12,368 nt of DNA from contig CAYMJO010000030.1 in assembly GCA_964391305.1 (NCBI GenBank), positions 1 through 12,368 of the forward strand, given 5' to 3'. Of the stretch, positions 5,855 to 12,314 are shown in pieces. This DNA is from CAYMJO01 sp964391305. GTDB lineage: Bacteria; Patescibacteriota; CALEFQ01. Below the pieces are notes generated by a model. The model was not told the origin of the DNA. It saw nothing but the letters and a program-made list of their open reading frames with translations, and searched no databases. Position numbers and translations under genes: made by a program. Position 1 is the stretch's first letter. Each line of letters opens with the position of its first letter.

Positions 5855-8731
5855 TTACTTCCTATGCGGACAAATCACCTTATAATCACAAAACCTGCAG
5901 ATAAAGTTGTTCGGTGTCGCAGAAAAATCGCTTTCCAAAATCTCGTCAAAAGTTTTTAAAGCTTTCTCCTCGACTTTCGCCATTTTCTTCTCAAAATCTT
6001 TCTTCAAAATAGAAAAAGGTTTGTTTTCATCGATATAATAAAGAGTGAGCTTTGAAGGATTGAGCTTCAAAACGCCTTTCAGCGCTTTCGCGTACAACAT
6101 CAACTGAATCGGTCGTTTTATCTCGCGCTCGCCTTTCTTAGCCTGTCCTGTTTTATAATCGATAATTTCGTACGTCCCGTCCGCGAGCTTGTCAACACGA
6201 TCCATAACGCCTCTAATCACATACTTCCCCATCTTTATGTTAAATTCTTTTTCTACAAAAACTGTTTTGCCAAAATCTCTTTTATTTTTTTTATAAAAAT
6301 TCTTCAAAGCCTCCTGCGCAGTCTTGAATCTTTTTTGCTCATGGCTCTTGCCGTCATACCATTCGTTAATCCAATTCTCTTCGAGCATTTTCAAGAGATC
6401 TTTTTCCGAAGGAACTTTTCCAGACATCGCGACTGTGTAAAAATCTCTCAATGTTTGATGCAAGCTTCTTCCATAACTAAAAGTGTGCGAGCCCTCTGTC
6501 GGAACATTCATAATATGACGAAACTTGTATTGCAGTGGACAGTTCCAAAAAGCCTCCATCTGTGTATAACTAAATTTTCGCGGAACTTTCTTCTCATTTT
6601 TTTGAGATTTTATATCGCCAACGGAAATCTCATCTTCGACAATTTTTTTCTCGCCCGCGGAAATCTTGGAAACAGCGATCTCTAAATCTATTTCTTTCAA
6701 AAATCTCGACGGCTTTCTTTTCCTCTTTCCGCCGTAATCGTCCGCGCCCGCAAGATAAAGTTTGTCAATCGCGCGCGTCATGCCGACGTAGAACAAACGG
6801 CGCTCTTCCTGAATATGCGATCCCTCGGGAAGCTCTTCCTCAAGCAATCCATCTGGAAGCTTGAGAGAATCTTGCATCTCACGTGTCGGAAACATGCCTT
6901 CGACTAAACTAACTAAAAACACGACTGGAAATTCAAGACCCTTTGCCTTATGCAGAGTCATGACCTTCACAGTGTCAGGACCTTCCTCAAGCTCCGCGGG
7001 CGCCGGATCGTCCCCGCCTTCGGTGGAAAGTTCCAACTCTTCAACGAAATCTTTCACCGTGTGAGTTTCGCCCGTGCGCTGAAACTCTTGAATTCTTTTG
7101 AAAAATTCGACAATATTCTCAAAACGCTGGTTTTCCTCAACCGTATCTCTTTTTTTCAAAAAATCCAAATATCCCGAATCTCCCAAAAAGGTCACCAGAA
7201 CCTCGCTCACTCTTTTATCTCTTGCATCTTGCGCATGTTTTTTCAAAAGCTCAAAAAGTTTTTCAATGGATTTTAAAGTCCCGTTTTTCATCCCGCCGAT
7301 TTCGGAAGCCTCATCCATAGCCTCATAAAGCGTTACGCTTTTCTTGCGAGAATATCGCAAAAGCTTGATGACATCTTGCGGATCAAACTCAAATGTTGGA
7401 ATCCGAGTCACACGATACAAGCTCGCATCATCCATAAAGTTGTTCAAGACACGAAGATATGAAATTAAATCGAGGATCTCCGGCGTTCTGTATAAACCTG
7501 TGCTCGCGACAAACTGATACGGAATTCCATTTCGCTCAAAAACTTTTATAAAAGGTTCGGCATGTGCGTTTGCACGAACCAAAATCGCAAAATCTCGCCA
7601 CTCGCGGTCCTCTTTTTTTCGAAGGTTAACTATTGTTTTTGCGACGGTAATCGCTTCTCTCTCAACGGTATCTTCCCAAATTAATTTCGGGACATCGCCG
7701 GTCTTAATATTTTTTAGTTTCTTGTTGACATCAAGCTGAACCTCAAGCCTGTCAGGATTGTTCCCTTGGATCAAATCGTAAGCCGCGCTAAGAATTTCTT
7801 TCGGGGAACGATAATTTTTCGTCAAAACAACCTCTTGTGCCTTCGGAAAATCTTTTTTAAAATTCAAGATATTGTTCAGCGCCGCTCCACGGAATCGAAA
7901 GACAGACTGATCGTCATCTCCCACAACGGTAAGATTATTGTCCGACACCGACAGCAATTTCAACAACTGATATTGCGCAAAATTTGTGTCCTGGAACTCG
8001 TCAACAAGAATATACTTGAATTGCCTCTGAAACTTTTCGAGAACGCTCTTTCTTTTTCTAAAAAGTTTCAGAGCGTACAAAATCAAATCTCCAAAATCAA
8101 GGTAACTTTCTTTCAACATTAACTCTTGATATTTTTTATACGCATTCGCGATTTCAAATATTTTCTTTCGCTCTTCATCCGCTGCTTTTTTCGAACCTTC
8201 TTCTTTTTTAAAAAAATCTTTAGAAAATTTCTCTGCAAATCCAATATACTCATCGGGATCAATCTCCTCATCCTTTGCCCTTGAAAAATGTTTTACGAGA
8301 GCTTGGATGAACTTTGTTGGATTTCCAAGCGGACGAAAATAATCCAGCTCAAATTCGAACAGATGTTTTCGGATAAATAAATACTGATCTGCTTCCGTCA
8401 AAACTTTAAAATTCGGATCCAAGCCGATATCAAGCGCGTTTTCTTCAAGAACTCTTTTACCGAACTCGTGAAAGGTGTGAATCCAAAGATCCTCATATCC
8501 CAAAGGCAAAAGCTTATCAACACGTTCTTCCATCTCGCCCGCAGCTTTTTCTGTAAAAGTCAGCGCCAAAACATCATTTGTTTTCAATTTTTTCTCAAGC
8601 AAAAGCCAAGCGAGGCGTCTAGTAATAACCGTGGTTTTCCCCGTACCGGCGCCGGCAACTATAAGGAGCGGTCCCGCGCCGTGAGTAACAGCTCGCTTTT
8701 GCTCTTTGTTTAGGTCTTTTAGAACATCCAT
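5855..8731 (-). CDS. UvrD/PcrA-type superfamily 1 helicase fused to a PD-(D/E)XK Fe-S nuclease
   Basis: An ATP-driven 3'-5' DNA helicase (SF1A) joined to a RecB/AddB/Cas4-like nuclease in one 958-residue chain. It is likely to act in double-strand-break end processing. Helicase motifs from the ATG at 8731: Q motif LNKEQKRAV (7-15), Walker A AGAGTGKTT (26-34), Ia ALTFTEKAAGEME (56-68), Walker B VDEFQDT (243-249), III VVGDDDQSVFRFRGA (269-283), IV KNYRSP (305-310), V VMTLHKAKGLEFPVVFL (590-606), VI EERRLFYVGMTRA (642-654). The nuclease domain has SYTQMEAFWNCPLQYKF (721-737), His758, Asp844 (GVMDRVD), Asp858 and Lys860 (DYKTG) and Gln876. Cys731 with Cys945, Cys948 and Cys954 match the four-cysteine 4Fe-4S pattern of AddB/Cas4 nucleases. 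The 26 residues upstream of this ATG in the same frame (to 8809) run into a GC-rich repeat and are not used. It stands alone with no AddA/AddB partner beside it. Confidence 0.93.
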   Translation of the reverse strand: MDVLKDLNKEQKRAVTHGAGPLLIVAGAGTGKTTVITRRLAWLLLEKKLKTNDVLALTFTEKAAGEMEERVDKLLPLGYEDLWIHTFHEFGKRVLEENALDIGLDPNFKVLTEADQYLFIRKHLFEFELDYFRPLGNPTKFIQALVKHFSRAKDEEIDPDEYIGFAEKFSKDFFKKEEGSKKAADEERKKIFEIANAYKKYQELMLKESYLDFGDLILYALKLFRKRKSVLEKFQRQFKYILVDEFQDTNFAQYQLLKLLSVSDNNLTVVGDDDQSVFRFRGAALNNILNFKKDFPKAQEVVLTKNYRSPKEILSAAYDLIQGNNPDRLEVQLDVNKKLKNIKTGDVPKLIWEDTVEREAITVAKTIVNLRKKEDREWRDFAILVRANAHAEPFIKVFERNGIPYQFVASTGLYRTPEILDLISYLRVLNNFMDDASLYRVTRIPTFEFDPQDVIKLLRYSRKKSVTLYEAMDEASEIGGMKNGTLKSIEKLFELLKKHAQDARDKRVSEVLVTFLGDSGYLDFLKKRDTVEENQRFENIVEFFKRIQEFQRTGETHTVKDFVEELELSTEGGDDPAPAELEEGPDTVKVMTLHKAKGLEFPVVFLVSLVEGMFPTREMQDSLKLPDGLLEEELPEGSHIQEERRLFYVGMTRAIDKLYLAGADDYGGKRKRKPSRFLKEIDLEIAVSKISAGEKKIVEDEISVGDIKSQKNEKKVPRKFSYTQMEAFWNCPLQYKFRHIMNVPTEGSHTFSYGRSLHQTLRDFYTVAMSGKVPSEKDLLKMLEENWINEWYDGKSHEQKRFKTAQEALKNFYKKNKRDFGKTVFVEKEFNIKMGKYVIRGVMDRVDKLADGTYEIIDYKTGQAKKGEREIKRPIQLMLYAKALKGVLKLNPSKLTLYYIDENKPFSILKKDFEKKMAKVEEKALKTFDEILESDFSATPNNFICRFCDYKVICPHRK

Positions 8732-8739
8732 ATTCTTTA

Positions 8740-8769
8740 ATAATAGCCGATTCCCCGATAAAAATCCAA
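8740..8769 (-). promoter_or_regulatory. possible promoter of the helicase-nuclease gene, leaderless geometry
   Basis: On the minus strand TATTAT (8740-8745) lies 18 nt after TTGGAT (8764-8769). The -10 matches five of six consensus bases; the -35 keeps only TTG. The predicted start is an A near 8733, two bases before the ATG at 8731, so the mRNA would have almost no leader. The box placement also supports the ATG at 8731 over the longer reading frame. Confidence 0.4.
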
Positions 8770-8781
8770 TAAAAAAGGAGG

Positions 8782-8815
8782 ACAGGCCTACCAGGGCAGG
8801 CAAGCGCAAGCCTGT
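8782..8815. repeat. GC-rich imperfect palindrome between rmuC terminator and helicase promoter
   Basis: ACAGGC (8782-8787) is complementary to GCCTGT (8810-8815), with an inner CAGGC (8797-8801) also able to pair with the same GCCTG. The segment GCGCAAGCCTG (8804-8814) is an 11-bp inverted copy of CAGGCTTGCGC (8852-8862) in the neighbouring terminator. Together these give a nested, GC-rich set of dyads that contrasts with the AT-rich surroundings. It may be a decayed second terminator or a REP/MITE-like repeat. No coding role is seen. Confidence 0.6.
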
Positions 8816-8844
8816 TCGCGAAAAACCAAGATCGTTCTCAAATC

Positions 8845-8867
8845 AAAAAAGCAGGCTTGCGCCTGCT
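8845..8867 (-). terminator. rho-independent terminator of rmuC
   Basis: On the minus strand the stem AGCAGGC/GCCTGCT closes a GCAA tetraloop (GNRA type) and runs straight into six T residues (8845-8850). It begins nine bases after the rmuC stop codon. Stem, stable loop and U-run are all textbook, and rmuC should end here. Confidence 0.85.
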
Positions 8868-8875
8868 CTCCAATC

Positions 8876-9877
8876 TTATTCCAACAATTTCACATTATCA
8901 ATCTTCCCGCTCAATTTCCCATATTCGCTTGAAACATTCTCCATCGAATTTTTGGCATTTGTAACATGGCGATTCAGCACGGAAAGTTTGTCGCCGAACT
9001 TCTCGGATTCTTGCTGAATAGTAGAAAGCATTTCGAGAATTTTTTTGCTCGCTTCCTGAATCTTCTTGCCACGAAGTCCGAGCATTATTGCATTCAAAAA
9101 ATAATAGAAGCTATTCGGCGAAACCATGAAAACTTTTTTGGCTTGCCCAAAGTCAATCAGCTCCTGCGAATTCGTAACGACTTCATAGTAAACAGATTCA
9201 GATGGAACATACATCACCGCGAAATCAACGGTTCCTTCCAAGGGCAGAATATATTTTTTAGAAATATCGTTGATGTGTTTTTTCACGTCTTTCATGAATA
9301 CTTTCCGTACTTTCTTTTCCTCATCTCCTTCCGCTTTAAAAAATCTTTTCGCGTTTTCCATCGGAAACTTTGAATCAATGGGAATCAAACCGTTATCAGT
9401 TTTGATAATGGCATCGACAACTTGCCCTTCTTTGAATTTGTATTGCGTTGCAAAGCTCGACGTCGGAAGGACTTGATTGAGAAGATCTTGCAAAACTTGC
9501 TCGCCGATGTTGCCGCGGATTTTGGGAGACTGAAGGAACTCCTGCAGATCCTTCATGTTTCTCCCAAGCTCGCGCATCTGTCCGACCTCATCTCCGATGG
9601 TCTTCATGAAGCTCGCGGCTTTGTCCAGACGCTCGCTTATCGCTTTGTTTGTACTGCCAAGCTGCTGCTGAAGGGTCTCTGAACTTCTATCCAAGCCGGT
9701 ACGAACCTCTTTGCGAAGCTCCTCCATGTCGCTTCTCGTTGATTTTATCCATTCTTTCAAGTCCTCGCTCGCTCCATCCGCTTTCTCGATCTCTTTAAAT
9801 CTTTTATTTTGGAAATATAAAACGAACGCAGAGGCTGCGATTACAACGGCTATAACGATATAGAGAGATGTATCCAA
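8876..9877 (-). CDS. rmuC: RmuC family DNA recombination protein
   Basis: RmuC-family proteins carry a PD-(D/E)XK-like nuclease fold and in E. coli limit recombination between inverted repeats; the exact substrate is not settled. The 333-residue product has the family layout: an N-terminal membrane anchor (about 5-22, LYIVIAVVIAASAFVLYF), a long coiled coil (about 25-115) and the conserved core with RGNIGEQVLQDLL (121-133), VDAIIKTDNGLIPIDSKFP (154-172) and MYVPSESVYYE (222-232). A second helical segment (about 270-325) ends the chain. It is shorter than E. coli RmuC (about 475 residues) mainly through shorter coiled-coil and C-terminal parts. The start is a TTG at 9877: an in-frame TAA lies five codons upstream and no ATG or GTG follows before the anchor. 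No Shine-Dalgarno is seen. A TTGTTG-17-TATTAT pair (9881-9909) ends only three bases before the TTG, too close for an ordinary leader. Its 3' end is defined by a strong terminator. Confidence 0.9.
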   Translation of the reverse strand: MDTSLYIVIAVVIAASAFVLYFQNKRFKEIEKADGASEDLKEWIKSTRSDMEELRKEVRTGLDRSSETLQQQLGSTNKAISERLDKAASFMKTIGDEVGQMRELGRNMKDLQEFLQSPKIRGNIGEQVLQDLLNQVLPTSSFATQYKFKEGQVVDAIIKTDNGLIPIDSKFPMENAKRFFKAEGDEEKKVRKVFMKDVKKHINDISKKYILPLEGTVDFAVMYVPSESVYYEVVTNSQELIDFGQAKKVFMVSPNSFYYFLNAIMLGLRGKKIQEASKKILEMLSTIQQESEKFGDKLSVLNRHVTNAKNSMENVSSEYGKLSGKIDNVKLLE

Positions 9878-9895
9878 TGTATAATAAGCTTATGA

Positions 9896-9982
9896 ACTAA
9901 AATCAACAAGACTAAGTTCCAAACTCTAAATTTTATTTAAAAGATTTTTTACTATTGAGAAACTTAGTGTTTGATATTTAGT
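9896..9982. repeat. second heptad-type imperfect hairpin between the DUF362 gene and rmuC
   Basis: The plus-strand left arm (9896-9918) reads as units ACTAAAA, TCAACAAG, ACTAAGT. The right arm (9961-9982) is the reverse complement of ACTAAAT, ATCAAAC, ACTAAGT plus a final T. Blocks of 6, 5 and 8 bp pair perfectly with small bulges between them, around a 42-nt loop that itself starts with further units (TCCAAAC, TCTAAAT). The unit pattern NYYAARY is the same as in the pheS-pheT element, but with A/T in place of most G/C. It likewise follows directly after a stop codon and could act as a weak terminator or mRNA 3' end. Confidence 0.6.
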
Positions 9983-9989
9983 ATTGATT

Positions 9990-11117
9990 CTATGACCTAA
10001 ATTTCGCAAGAATTCCCTTCTTCAATTCAATCGCCGCTCTTGGACATGTTTCAAAACAACAATGACATCTGATACATTTTTTATAATCAATCCTAATTTT
10101 CCCATCAACAACATTTAGAGCTTTTACTGGGCATATTTCGACGCAATTCCGGCAAAGGTTGCATTTTCCATGCAAGAAAATCGGTTTGCCGATCACAGAA
10201 TCAGCCATGATTCTCTTTACAAATTTCGGGAAAATATCGGGTATCTGACGCCTCTTATCAACGACATCGAAATCCGGCATCTCAACATTTTCGATTTTTT
10301 CTCCAACAACATCAATTTTAGAAATATCGCCCACGCCAAATTTACGCCTACGCGCCATTTTTGAAATTGGAGCATCATCAACAGAAATACCAACAAGCCT
10401 TTGCGCGACAACATCAAGTGCGAGCAGATCCCTGCTTGCCAAAATCACGCCCATATTCCGCAAATTCCCGCGCGTCGGACCATCTGGCCCTTCCATAGCC
10501 TTCACTGCATCAATAATACCAAGTCTCGGCTTCAATGCAACATTTATATCCACAATCATTTCTGCAAAATCTTCGATCTTCAAATGCTCGACGTGCATGT
10601 ACGCCTTCAGCTTTCCCGGCATACAGCCAAAAAGATTTTTCATCGCTCCCGTGAAAAAAGTCTGCGAATGTGTCTTAAACCTCGCGAGAGAAACGATCGC
10701 ATCGGCTTCCAAAGCCTTTTTCGCCAACCTAATATTCTTTGAAAAAAATTCTGTATTTCTAACTTCCTCCATTTCTTTGAAAAAACCGCCGTCAACCTTC
10801 ATCTCATTCAAAACTTCCCTCGTTCGAGTAACCCTGAAAACTTTTTCCTCCGCTTTTACTATTCCAGGACTATCTCCAACATAAATCGGCATTTCATGCT
10901 CCTGTAAGATCTTAAGCAGAGCACGCAAGGTATTCGGATGCGTTGTCGTCCCCTCTTCCGGCTTGTTCGCCCCGAGCAAATTAGGCTTCACGAGAACTTC
11001 TTCATTTTTTTTAAAAATACTTTCAAATCCGCCAAGCAAATCAAAGACCTCGTTAAAAGCTCTCGAAACCTCACTTTTTCCATAACTTTTGCATTTTACA
11101 ATGGCAACTCTTGGCAT
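9990..11117 (-). CDS. DUF362 protein with C-terminal 2x[4Fe-4S] ferredoxin domain
   Basis: A 375-residue protein of the DUF362 family, whose function is not firmly established. The DUF362 part (about 1-305) contains VLVKPNLLGANKPEEGTTTHP (42-62), GDSPG (81-85), LARFKTHSQTFFTGAMKNLFG (144-164) and IIDAVKAMEGPDGPTRG (201-217), all typical conserved blocks. The C-terminus (about 310-362) is a bacterial ferredoxin fold with two CxxCxxCxxxCP clusters: Cys319/322/325/329 and Cys348/351/354/358. It is therefore likely to bind two 4Fe-4S clusters and take part in cytoplasmic electron transfer or metal handling; the substrate is unknown. No partner oxidoreductase lies next to it. The ATG at 11117 gives the usual MPRVAIVK start. 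A GAGG lies only one base from the ATG, too close to serve as a ribosome site, and TATA-type -10 sequences end 6-10 nt upstream. It ends with TAG. Confidence 0.9.
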   Translation of the reverse strand: MPRVAIVKCKSYGKSEVSRAFNEVFDLLGGFESIFKKNEEVLVKPNLLGANKPEEGTTTHPNTLRALLKILQEHEMPIYVGDSPGIVKAEEKVFRVTRTREVLNEMKVDGGFFKEMEEVRNTEFFSKNIRLAKKALEADAIVSLARFKTHSQTFFTGAMKNLFGCMPGKLKAYMHVEHLKIEDFAEMIVDINVALKPRLGIIDAVKAMEGPDGPTRGNLRNMGVILASRDLLALDVVAQRLVGISVDDAPISKMARRRKFGVGDISKIDVVGEKIENVEMPDFDVVDKRRQIPDIFPKFVKRIMADSVIGKPIFLHGKCNLCRNCVEICPVKALNVVDGKIRIDYKKCIRCHCCFETCPRAAIELKKGILAKFRS

Positions 11118-11132
11118 GCCTCTATTTTATAT

Positions 11133-11156
11133 AAAAAATCCCTTCAAGTCGAGGGA
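11133..11156 (-). terminator. possible hairpin plus T-run just upstream of the DUF362 gene
   Basis: On the minus strand TCCCT (11152-11156) pairs with AGGGA (11139-11143) across an 8-nt loop and is followed at once by six T residues (11133-11138). The stem is only 5 bp. It lies about 15 nt before the DUF362 ATG, so it could be a backup terminator for the upstream gene or an attenuator. A second 5-bp hairpin with loop CAAA is at 11188-11201, followed by five T on the plus strand. Confidence 0.35.
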
Positions 11157-11209
11157 AATTTTTTACAAAAAATAAAAAAAGACTCGTCTCACCAAAGTGA
11201 GTTTTTAAA

Positions 11210-11308
11210 TTTTATAAAATTTTGGTATCGGACTGATTTTATTTCATTGCATGCTATCTGTTATATAGAACGCAGAAACACAGAAAATATTACCAAATTT
11301 TTATAAAA
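11210..11308. repeat. 18-bp inverted repeat bounding a 99-bp non-coding segment
   Basis: The segment 11210-11227 (TTTTATAAAATTTTGGTA) is the reverse complement of 11291-11308 except at one position, with 63 bp between. The arms carry a shared GGTA/TACC end and are not pure A/T. No target-site duplication or open reading frame is evident inside. It could be a small MITE-like element or a long-range transcript stem; AT-richness makes chance a real alternative. The rest of the 11118-11403 spacer holds the weak hairpins and the terminator listed separately. Confidence 0.45.
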
Positions 11309-11360
11309 ACGGCCGATAGTGAAAAAAAACGGGCAGAAAACACGACAATTTTCAAACGAA

Positions 11361-11386
11361 AACTCCCCCGTCAAAACGAGGGAGTT
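11361..11386 (-). terminator. rho-independent terminator of the surface protein gene
   Basis: On the minus strand AACTCCCTCG (11377-11386) pairs with CGGGGGAGTT (11361-11370) around a 6-nt TTTTGA loop: a 10-bp stem with one T-G wobble. It ends in a short T-rich tail (TTTTCGTTT including the stem end). It starts 17 bases after the stop codon. The tail is weaker than that after rmuC, but the stem is strong. Confidence 0.75.
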
Positions 11387-11403
11387 CTCTCAAATTTATC
11401 GGA

Positions 11404-12237
11404 CTAAAATACGATGATTGAAAACGCCTGATCGGTCAGAGTGCCTGTTGAAACATCCGCTATATAGACCACCACATAGTCGCTTTGAGGAACTGTTCCG
11501 CTTGCCGCAGTCGGATTTGTGGAACTGCCTTGCGGGCTGACCGAAATATAACGATCATCAACTTGGAAATTAAAATCAATGGCGTAAGTACCAGTAGCAG
11601 TGCGAGCAACCACAAATGTAGGATTGACATCATCGACATTCTCCGCGCTTCTAACAATGTTGCCATTAGAATCAACCGTCAACATCGCTTTGGCCGTACC
11701 CATTTTATTTCTATCTTGAGTAATATCTCCATCAACGGTAGCATTCTTCTTCACTTCTAGGCTCTTACCAACATTCGCGTCGTCATCAACCTGAAGATTC
11801 CCGCCAACTTTTGCATCATTACTTAAATGCATATCTCTCCATTTTTTACCGCTTGTTCCCAAGGAATAGCTATTACTTTTGGACGGCATTAACGTGTCCG
11901 CCAACCTTAAAGGATTGCCGCCGCCTTCCTCAATACGAAAAATCGAACCATCTATTCGCGCCATGTCGCCAATTGTGACAGGATTGTCTTTGCCGCTTTT
12001 CGTCGTGGAATTTATGATCGTACCTTCAAAAAAAGTGACGCCGCCAATCAACTGCTGACCGATCTTGATGCCTTTTTTAAACGCATTGACAGTACCATTG
12101 AACGTATTATCACGACTCAACGAAGCGGCATCTTCGAGATTGGTCGCCGCTTGACCGCCGATAGTAAAGTACGCGCCGCCCGCAAAGAAAGCAACGCAGA
12201 CTCCTGCTATCAACAAAGTCCTGGCATATTTATTCAT
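11404..12237 (-). CDS. secreted or membrane-anchored fibre-like surface protein, unknown function
   Basis: I do not recognise a named family. The 277-residue product starts with a signal peptide or anchor: basic MNKYAR, hydrophobic about 8-26, then TIGGQAATN with a plausible signal-peptidase site after Ala30 or Ala31. The mature part is rich in Gly, Asn, Asp, Thr and Ser with no cysteines. Residues 117-139 (MPSKSNSYSLGTSG then KKWRDMHLS) resemble the LGxxxxxWxxLxLS segment seen in phage tail-fibre and CPR surface proteins. It is followed by three 11-12-residue repeats (about 141-175: DAKVGGNLQVD, DDANVGKSLEVK, KNATVDGDITQD) that suggest a beta-solenoid stalk. The last about 75 residues (NPTFVVARTATGTYAIDF to SIIVF) are predicted beta-rich and may be a terminal knob. 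An adhesin, pilus-like fibre or surface-layer component are all possible. It has its own promoter and terminator. Confidence 0.8.
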   Translation of the reverse strand: MNKYARTLLIAGVCVAFFAGGAYFTIGGQAATNLEDAASLSRDNTFNGTVNAFKKGIKIGQQLIGGVTFFEGTIINSTTKSGKDNPVTIGDMARIDGSIFRIEEGGGNPLRLADTLMPSKSNSYSLGTSGKKWRDMHLSNDAKVGGNLQVDDDANVGKSLEVKKNATVDGDITQDRNKMGTAKAMLTVDSNGNIVRSAENVDDVNPTFVVARTATGTYAIDFNFQVDDRYISVSPQGSSTNPTAASGTVPQSDYVVVYIADVSTGTLTDQAFSIIVF

Positions 12238-12305
12238 GTCTTTTTATTTTTCCCAGCTCGCCTAAGCAAAGTTGGGTATTAAATTTGTCAAAATCTCTCT
12301 ATAAA

Positions 12306-12314
12306 ATTATAACA
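12306..12314 (-). promoter_or_regulatory. extended -10 promoter of the surface protein gene
   Basis: The minus strand reads TGTTATAAT: a perfect TATAAT (12306-12311) with the TGn extension that can compensate for a poor -35. The -35 region is only a T-run. The predicted start near 12299 gives a leader of about 62 nt to the ATG at 12237. That leader has a possible short dyad (12252-12276) but no Shine-Dalgarno near the start. Confidence 0.55.

Noticed and set aside
8732..8809. 26-residue N-terminal extension of the helicase frame
   Set aside because: It reads through the predicted promoter and a GC-rich palindrome; UvrD-type proteins start just before the Q motif, fitting the ATG at 8731.
12286..12291. 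Perfect TTGACA -35 hexamer on the minus strand before the surface protein gene
   Set aside because: The hexamer at 17-18 nt downstream (TGCTTA/GCTTAG) does not resemble a -10 box; the extended -10 at 12306-12314 is the better promoter.
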